From Rhizorhapis suberifaciens (GTDB taxonomy: Bacteria; Pseudomonadota; Alphaproteobacteria; Sphingomonadales; Sphingomonadaceae): a DNA stretch of 64,000 bases. Shown piece after piece: positions 36,087 to 44,008 of this stretch. Within the stretch, counting starts at the first letter, position 1. Every line of letters begins with the position of its first letter. Location: NCBI RefSeq assembly GCF_014200045.1, contig NZ_JACHOV010000003.1:80001-144000 (forward strand), read 5' to 3'. Under the pieces are notes generated by a model, which saw only the letters and a program-made list of their open reading frames with translations, ran no database searches and had not been told where the DNA came from. A program made the translations under genes and the position numbers.

Positions 36087-36605
36087 CTAAAGGTAAAGCG
36101 CTACGGTCTCGAACGTCGACTGCAATTGCTCGTAAAGGATGGTCGCCGCGATGGCGGCCGCGGTTAGGCTGGAGACCATGATGACACTGAATTCCAGGGC
36201 GGCAGAGATGCGCCGGTTTCGTTCAAGCCGGCGGCATATGTCATCCGCTTTCGAAACATACCGCTTTCCCATAGGCTGAGCGGCGGCATCAAGACGTTTG
36301 GGTGATGCCCACCCGCTGTTCATCCCCGCAATGGCATCGATGTTCATTGCTTCCCTTGTCTGTACGCCAAACCGTCTTTCCTTTGTCCAGACAACGCGAG
36401 CGACAATCATGTGGCGGGCGAGATGAACCTCGATATAAGTCCCTCTGGGCGGAGGATTGGCAGCCTGCAGCAGCATGCCTCGCGCCGAAATATTTCGGAC
36501 ACAGATGTCAGTCGGCCGGCCATCTGCACGCATCTTGGCCCTTAGAAACACCTGCCGTCTGGCCTCGCGTTCCCTAATGCCGGAGGTCCCGATCAAATGA
36601 GCCAT
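36087..36605 (-). CDS. PilZ-domain membrane-anchored protein
   Basis: A 172-residue protein. The N-terminal PilZ domain starts near REREARRQVFLRAKMRADG, where the RxxxR-like cluster contacts cyclic di-GMP, followed by ICVRNISARGMLLQ and IVARVVWTKERRFGVQ, the D/NxSxxG-type block (here NISARG). A C-terminal hydrophobic helix (SVIMVSSLTAAAIAATILY) would anchor it. Start at 36605 is uncertain, with a weak ribosome site; a frame to 36707 exists. The partner or output is unknown. Confidence 0.8.
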   Translation of the reverse strand: MAHLIGTSGIREREARRQVFLRAKMRADGRPTDICVRNISARGMLLQAANPPPRGTYIEVHLARHMIVARVVWTKERRFGVQTREAMNIDAIAGMNSGWASPKRLDAAAQPMGKRYVSKADDICRRLERNRRISAALEFSVIMVSSLTAAAIAATILYEQLQSTFETVALYL

Positions 36606-36957
36606 TGCCGCTCTAGTCGATAAGACCTGCAGGTTGAGTAAACCGGGCGAACATATATGTCGGCCTCGTAATATTCGATCCGCAAGCAGCAGAGCGCGCC
36701 CTCCCATCGCGTTCTATTGATAGGAAATATTGTGGTGCTGGCCATTCTTGGCAGCAAAATCCATTTTCGCTATTCGCGATATTCGTAGAGATACCTATGT
36801 TTATCGGAATGCTGAGACCAAGCGCGCCTTTCGTTGAGCGCCGGACAGGTTTTCAGGCATCGGCGCGGCTGCCATAAAGCTCTTGCGCTGCGGCGCTTAT
36901 GGGTTGATCCTCCGAGTCTCGATTAAACGCTCTGGCCGCAGGACTGGGAGAGCAACT

Positions 36958-38991
36958 ATGGTCGGACCAAATAATGCCCAAGATGGAAAGAAGGTAAGGG
37001 CTGTCGCTCTTGTCGGCCCGGCGGGTTCAGGCAAGACCAGCCTTGCCGAAGCGCTGCTGTTCGCAGCCGGAGCGATTGACCGACAGGGTTCAGTGGCTGC
37101 GGGAAGCAGTGCCGGCGACGGCAGCCCTGAAGCGCGTGCGCGAGGCAGTTCGACCGAACTCAACCTGCTCCGATATGAATGGCTTGGCGATCCTTTCATC
37201 ATATTGGATGCGCCGGGGTCTGCCGGTTTCGCGGCGGACGCAGCCCTGGCGGTCAAGGCGTGCGACCTGGCGCTGGTGGTGATCGATCCTGATCCTGCTC
37301 GGGCTCTCTTGGTGGAACCGGTGCTGCGCCAGTTGGAGTCAGCAGGCGTTCCGCACGCGCTGTTTGTCAACAAGATCGAACAGGCTCATGGCAGTATCGA
37401 AGATTTGCTCATGGCGTTGAAGCCACTGAGCGCTGCGACGATCGTCGCCCGTCAAATTCCCATTCAGGAAGACGAACAGGTCACCGGCTTTGTCGATCTA
37501 GCTTTGGAACGCGCCTATCATTATTGCCACGGCAAGCCTTCGGAGCAGTTTCCGCTGGACGATGCGCTACGCCAGCAAGAGGAGCGCGCGCGTTTGCTAA
37601 TGCTGGAAACACTTGCGGATCATGACGATATCCTGCTTGAGCAGCTTCTGTCCGACGAGATACCCAGTCTGGACCTGGTCTTTGGTGATCTGGCGCGCGA
37701 GACGCGAAGCGGGCTTGTGGTGCCGGTTCTGTTCGGTTCAGCGCTCAATGGCCATGGCGTCCGGCGTTTGTTGAAAATGCTGCGGCATGATGCACCTGCG
37801 CCTGAGCAAACAGCGGAACGGCTGAACATTGGAAACGCTTCCGGGCTGGTGCTGAAGGTCTCGCATGGCAGCGCCATTGGCCGGCTGGCTCTGACCCGTG
37901 TCTTCGACCGCGCTCTTGCAGAGGGGGCAGAACTTACCGGCGGCCCCGAGGGCCAGGCCATAAGGGCAGGCGCGCTCTTTGCCATTCAGGGCGCTGCCAC
38001 CACCAAGGTCGGGCGAGCAGAGCCCGGCGATATTGTGGGCGTCGCGAAAATGGATTCGCTGCGCGCGGGCGACTTTCTGGGATCGAAAGGAAGGTTGGCG
38101 CTCGAACGACCGATCGCGAATTGCGCGCTCGCAGTGGCAGTGGAAAACCACAAGGACGAGGTACGGCTTTCGACAGCGCTTAATAGGCTGGCGGAAGAGG
38201 ACCCGGGATTACGCTGGGGCCAAAATGGCGGTTCCAACGAAACCCTGCTGCATGGCATTAATGACGAGCATCTTGCGGTTGCGCTGGATCGGTTGAAGCG
38301 GCGCTATGGCGTGGGGGTGACGGCTCATAAACCCGGCACCTCCTACAAGGAGTCGGTCCGTAAACCCCTGACGCAGCGGGGCCGTTACAAGAAGCAGTCC
38401 GGTGGGCACGGGCAGTTTGCCGACGTGACGATCGAGTTGCGGCCGCTGGAACGGGGCGAAGGTTTTCATTTCGCCGATCGCATCACCGGCGGGGCTGTGC
38501 CGAAACAGTGGATTCCGGCCGTGGAGCAGGGCGCCCGGGATGCTCTGGTGAAGGGGCCGCTAGGATTTCCCGTCGTGGATGTGGCGGTGACCTTGGTGGA
38601 TGGCCAGTTCCACAGCGTGGACAGTTCAGAGCTTGCCTTCAGAACCGCCGGCAGAATCGCGGTCTCAGATGCACTCGCCGCCGCAGCGCCTTATCTTTTA
38701 GAGCCTGTGGCTCATGTGACAATCCACAGCCCCGGCTTTGCTAGTTCGCGTATCGGCTCCTCGGTCGCCAGCCGAAGAGGTCAAATGCTGGGCATGACGC
38801 CATTGGATGGCTGGTCAAGGTGGGACGTGATTGAGGTGCTGCTGCCCGAGTCAGAACTGCACGGTCTTGAGGCGGAATTGCGGTCATTGAGCCAGGGCAT
38901 GGCCCGCTATGAAGCGCATTTCGATCATCTGGCGGAGGTCGGACACAAGCTTGCAGGCGAAATTGTCCAGCGGCAGCATGAACTGACCTGA
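36958..38991 (+). CDS. Elongation factor G-like GTPase
   Basis: A 677-residue translational GTPase paralogue. G1 is GPAGSGKTS at residues 20-28 instead of the canonical GHVDAGKTT; G3 reads DAPGSAGF in place of DTPGH; G4 is NKIE rather than NKxD. Domain II (about 270-370), III, IV (RGRYKKQSGGHGQFADV) and V (SRRGQMLGMTP) are all present. The departures in G3 and G4 suggest a specialised, non-canonical role rather than standard translocation. ATG at 36958 follows GGGAGAG. It is monocistronic, followed at 39109 by a strong terminator. Similar EF-G-like proteins of unknown role occur in alphaproteobacteria. Confidence 0.9.
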   Translation: MVGPNNAQDGKKVRAVALVGPAGSGKTSLAEALLFAAGAIDRQGSVAAGSSAGDGSPEARARGSSTELNLLRYEWLGDPFIILDAPGSAGFAADAALAVKACDLALVVIDPDPARALLVEPVLRQLESAGVPHALFVNKIEQAHGSIEDLLMALKPLSAATIVARQIPIQEDEQVTGFVDLALERAYHYCHGKPSEQFPLDDALRQQEERARLLMLETLADHDDILLEQLLSDEIPSLDLVFGDLARETRSGLVVPVLFGSALNGHGVRRLLKMLRHDAPAPEQTAERLNIGNASGLVLKVSHGSAIGRLALTRVFDRALAEGAELTGGPEGQAIRAGALFAIQGAATTKVGRAEPGDIVGVAKMDSLRAGDFLGSKGRLALERPIANCALAVAVENHKDEVRLSTALNRLAEEDPGLRWGQNGGSNETLLHGINDEHLAVALDRLKRRYGVGVTAHKPGTSYKESVRKPLTQRGRYKKQSGGHGQFADVTIELRPLERGEGFHFADRITGGAVPKQWIPAVEQGARDALVKGPLGFPVVDVAVTLVDGQFHSVDSSELAFRTAGRIAVSDALAAAAPYLLEPVAHVTIHSPGFASSRIGSSVASRRGQMLGMTPLDGWSRWDVIEVLLPESELHGLEAELRSLSQGMARYEAHFDHLAEVGHKLAGEIVQRQHELT

Positions 38992-39013
38992 ATTCAAATG
39001 GAAATCTTCACAG

Positions 39014-39029
39014 CGTGATCTGTGTCACA
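39014..39029. promoter_or_regulatory. CRP-like palindrome
   Basis: CGTGA-TCTGTG-TCACA matches the TGTGA-N6-TCACA pattern in 9 of 10 half-site positions. It lies 23 bases after the EF-G-like stop and 80 bases before the terminator at 39109. Chance occurrence cannot be excluded. Confidence 0.4.
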
Positions 39030-39108
39030 GATTCGCCCTGAAACTTTGGTAATGGGCATCTTGCGACCCGAGGGGCGCCGGACTTTTTTTCGGCGTCTCA
39101 ACTCTTTG

Positions 39109-39138
39109 CCCGGCGAATTTCGGTTCGCCGGGTTTTTT
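39109..39138 (+). terminator. Strong Rho-independent terminator
   Basis: CCCGGCGAA (39109-39117) pairs with TTCGCCGGG (39124-39132) across a TTTCGG loop and is followed by six T residues (39133-39138). It terminates rightward transcripts from the EF-G-like gene or from a short RNA starting after 39030. Confidence 0.93.
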
Positions 39139-39180
39139 GCAGCAGGCCGGTTTGGACTGGATGCCTCCCTCCGAAGCACG

Positions 39181-40557
39181 TCAACCGAGCAAGGAATATA
39201 AAATACCGCTCGCTGAGCATCCGGCCAGCAGCGGCAGGATGCCGATTTTCAGTCGAAACACTGCCGCTATTGCCAAAAGCGCCAGCAACGCCCCAGCCAC
39301 GTTGAGGGAAGTGGGATCGGGTATCTCGACGGTCGCTCCGGCAAAGCGCACCATTTCCACCCTGGCAAAAAGCGTATGAATTGCGAACCAGAGCGCCAGA
39401 TTGGCGATAACGCCCGCGACCGCCGCTGTAATCGCCGCAAGTGCAGCCGACAGGGCCACATTGCGCCTCAACCTTTCTAGAAAGGGCGCGCCTGCGAAAA
39501 TCCACAAGAAGCAGGGTGTGAAGGTGACCCAGGTGGTAAGAAGGCCGCCCAAGGCAGCGGCAAACAAGGGATTCAGGCTGCCGGGATCCCGGAAAGCGGC
39601 CATAAAGCCGACGAACTGCGTAACCATGATCAATGGTCCGGGGGTGGTTTCCGCCATCGCAAGGCCGTCCAGCATCTCGCCGGGCTTCAGCCAGCCATAG
39701 CCGCTCACGGCTTCCTGCGCGACATAGGCGAGCACGGCATAAGCGCCGCCAAAGGTTACAACCGCCATCTGGCTGAAAAATCCCGCGATACGAGTGAAGA
39801 CGTTATCAGAGCCAAGAAGCAGGAACAGCAAGGCGACCGGGACAAGCCAGAGCAGAAGGAACGTAATCGAAATCTTGATTGACCAGCGCAAGTCCGGTCT
39901 GGCGTGCGGGGGAAGTTCTTCGCCTAAAGCGGTATCTTTATCAGGAACGGCTTTCCCTGACGCGGCATGCCCATTGCCTCCGTGGAACGCAAAGACGCCG
40001 GCGCGCGCGGCTACATAGCCGGTCAGAGCGGCGCCCAGTATGATCAACGGAAAAGACGCATCGAGCAGGAAGATCGCGGTGAAAGCAATAGCGGCAAGAC
40101 CCCGCATGGCGTTGTTCCGCAAGGCGCGGGAACCGATGCGCACCACGGCTTGCAGCACAATCGCAAGCACTGCCGCTTTCAATCCGAAAAACAATCCTTC
40201 CACTGCTCCTAAATGGCCGAGCAGCGCATAGGCGTAGCTGAGAACCATGATGGCGAGCAGGCCGGGCAGCACGAACAATATACCCGCAATCAGCCCCCCC
40301 TTCGTCCGGTGAAGCAGCCAGCCGATATAGATGGCAAGCTGCTGCGCCTCCGGTCCTGGCAGCAGCATGCAATAGTTGAGCGCGTGCAGGAAACGATCCT
40401 CGCCGATCCAGCGCTTTTCCTCCACCAGGATGCGGTGCATGACAGAAATCTGTCCGGCGGGTCCGCCAAAACTCAGTGCTGCAATGCGCGCCCAGGTCAC
40501 CACTGCCTCACCAAAGGAGATGGAATGATGACCTTTTGGAGCGTCCGGATATTTCAC
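39181..40557 (-). CDS. chrA: Chromate transporter ChrA, two-domain type
   Basis: A 458-residue inner-membrane protein with two CHR domains joined by a hydrophilic loop near residues 205-230. Each half holds the ChrA hallmark: SFGGPAGQISVMHR in the first, TFGGAYAVLAYVAQEAV in the second, plus PGPEAQQLAIYIGW and ETTPGPLIMVTQFVGF. It exports chromate by proton-linked antiport. The start codon is GTG at 40557. It follows corA by 16 bases on the same strand, so the gene is probably the last of a three-gene PPTase-corA-chrA operon. Confidence 0.93.
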   Translation of the reverse strand: MKYPDAPKGHHSISFGEAVVTWARIAALSFGGPAGQISVMHRILVEEKRWIGEDRFLHALNYCMLLPGPEAQQLAIYIGWLLHRTKGGLIAGILFVLPGLLAIMVLSYAYALLGHLGAVEGLFFGLKAAVLAIVLQAVVRIGSRALRNNAMRGLAAIAFTAIFLLDASFPLIILGAALTGYVAARAGVFAFHGGNGHAASGKAVPDKDTALGEELPPHARPDLRWSIKISITFLLLWLVPVALLFLLLGSDNVFTRIAGFFSQMAVVTFGGAYAVLAYVAQEAVSGYGWLKPGEMLDGLAMAETTPGPLIMVTQFVGFMAAFRDPGSLNPLFAAALGGLLTTWVTFTPCFLWIFAGAPFLERLRRNVALSAALAAITAAVAGVIANLALWFAIHTLFARVEMVRFAGATVEIPDPTSLNVAGALLALLAIAAVFRLKIGILPLLAGCSASGILYSLLG

Positions 40558-40573
40558 GCCGTCCCGCCGGGGA

Positions 40574-41542
40574 TCACAGCCATCGCGCCTTTTTGAAACG
40601 GAAATACAGCGTTGCGCAAATTAGGGCGATGACCCCCAGAACCACGAAATAGCCGTCATGGGTTCTGAGCTCCGGCATGTTGCGGAAGTTCATGCCATAT
40701 ATGCCGGCAATGGCCGTTGGCACCGCCAGTATCGCCGCCCATGCGGCAAGCTGGCGTGTGATGGTGCCCTGTCGCTGCTGTTCCAGAAGATTGCTGGCTT
40801 CAAATACGGACGTCAATATTTCACGAAGACCGCCCACGCGGGTATCCACCCGTCGGACATGATCCAGCACGTCCCGGAAATAGGGGCGGACCTCCGGATC
40901 GAGATAAGGAAGGTCAAGATGCGTCAATCGCGTGCAGACCTCAGCCATCGGACCCATTACGCGTTGAAACCGGATGAGTTCACGCCGGTGCGTAAATAGC
41001 CTCCGGACTTCCTCTCTTTCCAGAAAAGCGTCCAGCGTGCGCTGCTCGGTGTCGAGCACCTCTTCCTCGATGGCTTCGACAATCGGCAGATAACCGTCGA
41101 CAATAAAGTCCAGGATGGAATGGAGGACATAATCCACGCCGTGCCTCAGCAGATGGGGCGCAGCCTCAAGTTGATTGCGCAGTTCGGTATGGGCCCGGGC
41201 CGAACCGTGACGCACGGTGATGATGTGATCTTCGCTTACGAATATGGCCGTTTCGCCATAGGCGATATGGTCGTTTTCCAGATGAGCGGTGCGCGCCACC
41301 ACAAATAATTGATCGCCGAAAACGTCGACCTTGGGCAATTGGTGCGCCTTCAGCGCATCTTCTATGGCGAGGGGATGGAGATCATAATTCTCCTGAAGCT
41401 GCCGTAGCTCCGCCTCGGACGGTTCGAACAGGCCGATCCAGACAAATTCCGAGCGGTCGTCAGCACAACGCACGGGTTTATCCAGGCTTACTGGACCAAC
41501 CCGCTTCCCATCACGATAAAGATAAGCCGCGACGACGGTCAT
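40574..41542 (-). CDS. corA: CorA magnesium/cobalt channel
   Basis: A 322-residue channel subunit. A large cytosolic alpha-beta domain leads into a long stalk helix, then two transmembrane helices at the C-terminus. The selectivity motif GMN is at residues 283-285 within IAGIYGMNF, between the helices. The C-terminus RFKKARWL is basic as usual. ATG at 41542 follows AAGGGGG by 6 bases. It is the second gene of the PPTase-corA-chrA set with 10- and 16-base gaps. Substrate could be Mg2+, Co2+ or Ni2+. Confidence 0.95.
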   Translation of the reverse strand: MTVVAAYLYRDGKRVGPVSLDKPVRCADDRSEFVWIGLFEPSEAELRQLQENYDLHPLAIEDALKAHQLPKVDVFGDQLFVVARTAHLENDHIAYGETAIFVSEDHIITVRHGSARAHTELRNQLEAAPHLLRHGVDYVLHSILDFIVDGYLPIVEAIEEEVLDTEQRTLDAFLEREEVRRLFTHRRELIRFQRVMGPMAEVCTRLTHLDLPYLDPEVRPYFRDVLDHVRRVDTRVGGLREILTSVFEASNLLEQQRQGTITRQLAAWAAILAVPTAIAGIYGMNFRNMPELRTHDGYFVVLGVIALICATLYFRFKKARWL

Positions 41543-41552
41543 TATTGCCCCC

Positions 41553-42287
41553 TTACAACTGGACGTCATGCGCCGCCCGTGCGGTTTCCACTACGTCATG
41601 ACTTAACCCGACGACAGCGCAAATGCAGATATCTTCTACATTGATATGAGCGACCTTGAAGGTGGGATGAACATCGTGCGGAGAAAATCCGATTTCGGCC
41701 CGACGCCCATCGTCCTGGACGACGAGACTGTCGAGCGGTAACGCCAGTCCAAGGCCCAGCGCCTTGCTGAAAGCTTCCTTCGCCGTCCAAAGCCGCATGA
41801 AAGCTTCATCATATTGATCCGGCCGTAGGTTCGAAAGAACTTGGCGCTCCTTAGCAGAAAAGAAATTTTCTGCGATTTCGCGAGCGCCCTGATCAGATGA
41901 GATGCTTTCTATGTCGACCCCGACGCACCGCCGTTCGGAGATAGCCACGGCGACATGTGACCGGCAATGAGAAAGGCTTAGATGCAGGGCAGGCGTATTT
42001 TCGCTTGAGCTAAGTTCAGGGCGGCGGTTTTCGATTGTCGAGAGGAGCAGCGTCGCGGCGGGCAGTCTCGTATGTATTTCCACGATGCGGCGCAAATAGG
42101 CATGGGCCAGAATGAAGCGTCGGCGATCCGGTTCGAAAACAAACCGATCCGCGCGCGCTATCTCCGCTGCGCTCAGCAATGCCCGGGGATTGGGTTCCTC
42201 GCTTTCGAGGGCGTTATAGCTGGCGCCATAGACCAGCCAGTCCTCAGTCGCGTCCTGAAGCAGCGGAACGAAGGGTGAGGCGGTCAA
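41553..42287 (-). CDS. 4-prime-phosphopantetheinyl transferase (Sfp type)
   Basis: A 244-residue two-lobed enzyme that transfers the phosphopantetheine arm from CoA to acyl or peptidyl carrier proteins. The Mg site is GVDIES with D125 and E127. The second motif is RLWTAKEAFSKALG, with W167, K170, E171 and K175. FSAKER lies at 143-148. The size, twice that of AcpS, marks the Sfp class, which activates PKS, NRPS or lysine-biosynthesis carriers. No synthase is present in the window, so its partner is elsewhere. Confidence 0.92.
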   Translation of the reverse strand: MTASPFVPLLQDATEDWLVYGASYNALESEEPNPRALLSAAEIARADRFVFEPDRRRFILAHAYLRRIVEIHTRLPAATLLLSTIENRRPELSSSENTPALHLSLSHCRSHVAVAISERRCVGVDIESISSDQGAREIAENFFSAKERQVLSNLRPDQYDEAFMRLWTAKEAFSKALGLGLALPLDSLVVQDDGRRAEIGFSPHDVHPTFKVAHINVEDICICAVVGLSHDVVETARAAHDVQL

Positions 42288-42569
42288 GAACTGATCCCTT
42301 CCACTCTGCCAAGGGGGTGCGCGTTGGAAGCGCCCTTGGCCTCGCGCGCTGCTGAGCGTGGTGGAAACAAGGCGTGCATCAAACCTCCGGACACCAGGAT
42401 AGCAGACAAGGAATTGGGAACAATCTTAACTGCATTGCGTCTGATCGCCTGATACAAATTGCGACAATTTCAGGCGGCATCTGACATAATTTGAGGACAA
42501 TGACAGGTCATAAACCGGATTAAGGCGGGACCGATTGGCCCGGCTGAGATCAATGATCAAGGATTCATT
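42288..42569. other. 282-base gap upstream of the EF-hand gene
   Basis: No gene is seen between the divergent PPTase and EF-hand genes. An inverted repeat AAATTG-CGA-CAATTT (42456-42470) with outer CCTGA/TCAGG half-sites lies about 100 bases before the EF-hand ATG and may be a regulator site. Confidence 0.4.
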
Positions 42570-43175
42570 ATGAAGAAGACATGGCTTATCGGCTCTGCGA
42601 CACTTGGCGGGCTAGTTCTCGCTAGCGGACTTGCGCTGGCGGCGCCGCAGGGCAAACATTTTGGCGCTGACGCCAATGGCGACGGCAATATCACTCGGGC
42701 GGAACTCTCCGCATCCCTGGAGAAGCGGTTTGCCCAATTCGACAAGAATGGAGATGGCAAAGTTACGCAGGAGGAGCGTGATGCCTCTCGCCAAGCGCGT
42801 TTTGACAAGCATTTCGCGGCAATGGACAAGGATAATAACGGTCAGATCAGCAAAGCTGAAATGCAGGCCGCTCATGAAGCCCGCAAGGACCGCCGGAATG
42901 AGCGCCATGGCGCGGGTGGACCCGACGGCAAAGGCAGTCACGGGGGCGGCCATTGGGGCATGCGCCATGGCGGCATGCACGGTGGCCGAATGGCCATGAC
43001 CGACGCCAACAAGGATGGGGTCGTGACCAAGGCCGAATTCCAGGCAAACGCATTGGAAATGTTCGATCGTTCCGACGCCAACAAGGACGGAACGGTCACT
43101 CAGGCAGAACGCCAGGCGGCACGGCAAAGCATGAAACAACAGATGCAGGAACGCGCAAAGACGCCTTCGAACTGA
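42570..43175 (+). CDS. Exported EF-hand protein with His/Met-rich linker
   Basis: A 201-residue secreted protein. The signal peptide is residues 1-24 (ending LALA). Five EF-hand loops can be read: DANGDGNITRAE, DKNGDGKVTQEE, DKDNNGQISKAE, DANKDGVVTKAE and DANKDGTVTQAE. Between the third and fourth lies a Gly/His/Met-rich stretch of about 30 residues (HGGGHWGMRHGGMHGG is its core), a likely transition-metal binding segment. It sits just before an OmpR-type two-component pair in the same direction, so it may be a target or accessory of that sensor. Calcium binding is predicted; metal binding by the linker is inference. Confidence 0.85.
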   Translation: MKKTWLIGSATLGGLVLASGLALAAPQGKHFGADANGDGNITRAELSASLEKRFAQFDKNGDGKVTQEERDASRQARFDKHFAAMDKDNNGQISKAEMQAAHEARKDRRNERHGAGGPDGKGSHGGGHWGMRHGGMHGGRMAMTDANKDGVVTKAEFQANALEMFDRSDANKDGTVTQAERQAARQSMKQQMQERAKTPSN

Positions 43176-43240
43176 GCCGCCCCCTCTCCTCTTGGGTTCT
43201 GACCCCAGGGATCGGTTGAAACGGGAAGGGCGGAGGCCAT

Positions 43241-44008
43241 ATGCCTTCGCCCTTTCTTGTTTCGGGTCCCGATGACGTTAAAGATCCTGTTATGAACGAC
43301 AGACCTCATTTGCTGCTGGTGGATGACGAGCGCTCAATCCGCGAGCCGCTGTCGCAATATCTTTCCCGGAACGGCTTTCGCGTCACGGCTGCGGCAAATG
43401 CCGCGGAGGCCCGCACAAGGCTTGCGGCCGGCACGATCGACCTGGTGGTGCTCGATATCATGATGCCGGGCGAAGATGGCCTCAGCCTGTGTCGCCATAT
43501 TCGTGAGAATCGCGACCTGCCCGTAATCCTGCTGACTGCCAAATCAGAGGAAACCGACCGCATCGTAGGGCTGGAAATCGGCGCGGATGATTATGTGCTG
43601 AAACCCTTTTCCCCGCGGGAACTCGTGGCCCGTATCAAGGCGATTTTCCGTCGGGTGGCTACAGGCGGCATGCGTCAGCACCTCGATGGCGCAAATTATG
43701 CCTTTGACGCCTGGGTGCTCAAGACAGGGGAACGGACGCTTGTGGATAGGGAGGGGGTAGCCGTTCCACTCAGTACGGCTGAGTATAATCTGATGCTGGC
43801 TTTTGCGACGCGACCAAATCAGGTGCTGAGCCGCGACCACTTGTTGGATATTACGCAAGGCCGCGAAGCGAATATCTTCGACCGAGCTATCGATAATCAG
43901 ATCAGCCGCCTGCGCCGCAAGATCGAGGAAGATCCGAAGAACCCGCGTTTGATCAAGACCGTTTGGGGCGGCGGCTATACGCTGGCGGCCGACGTGCGGA
44001 CGATGTGA
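43241..44008 (+). CDS. OmpR-family response regulator
   Basis: A 255-residue regulator. The receiver domain holds the phospho-acceptor D72 in VVLDIMMPGEDG, acidic VDDE near residues 27-30, and the conserved Lys in VLKPFS. A C-terminal winged helix ends VWGGGYTLA. The start at 43241 has GGAGG 5 bases upstream. A second ATG at 43292 would remove 17 residues and give a family-typical N-terminus but has a weak ribosome site. It overlaps the histidine kinase gene by one base (TGATG), so the pair is coupled. Confidence 0.92.
   Translation: MPSPFLVSGPDDVKDPVMNDRPHLLLVDDERSIREPLSQYLSRNGFRVTAAANAAEARTRLAAGTIDLVVLDIMMPGEDGLSLCRHIRENRDLPVILLTAKSEETDRIVGLEIGADDYVLKPFSPRELVARIKAIFRRVATGGMRQHLDGANYAFDAWVLKTGERTLVDREGVAVPLSTAEYNLMLAFATRPNQVLSRDHLLDITQGREANIFDRAIDNQISRLRRKIEEDPKNPRLIKTVWGGGYTLAADVRTM

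Noticed and set aside
43176-43240. Terminator after the EF-hand gene
   Set aside because: TGGGTTCTGACCCCA forms only a weak hairpin without a T tract.
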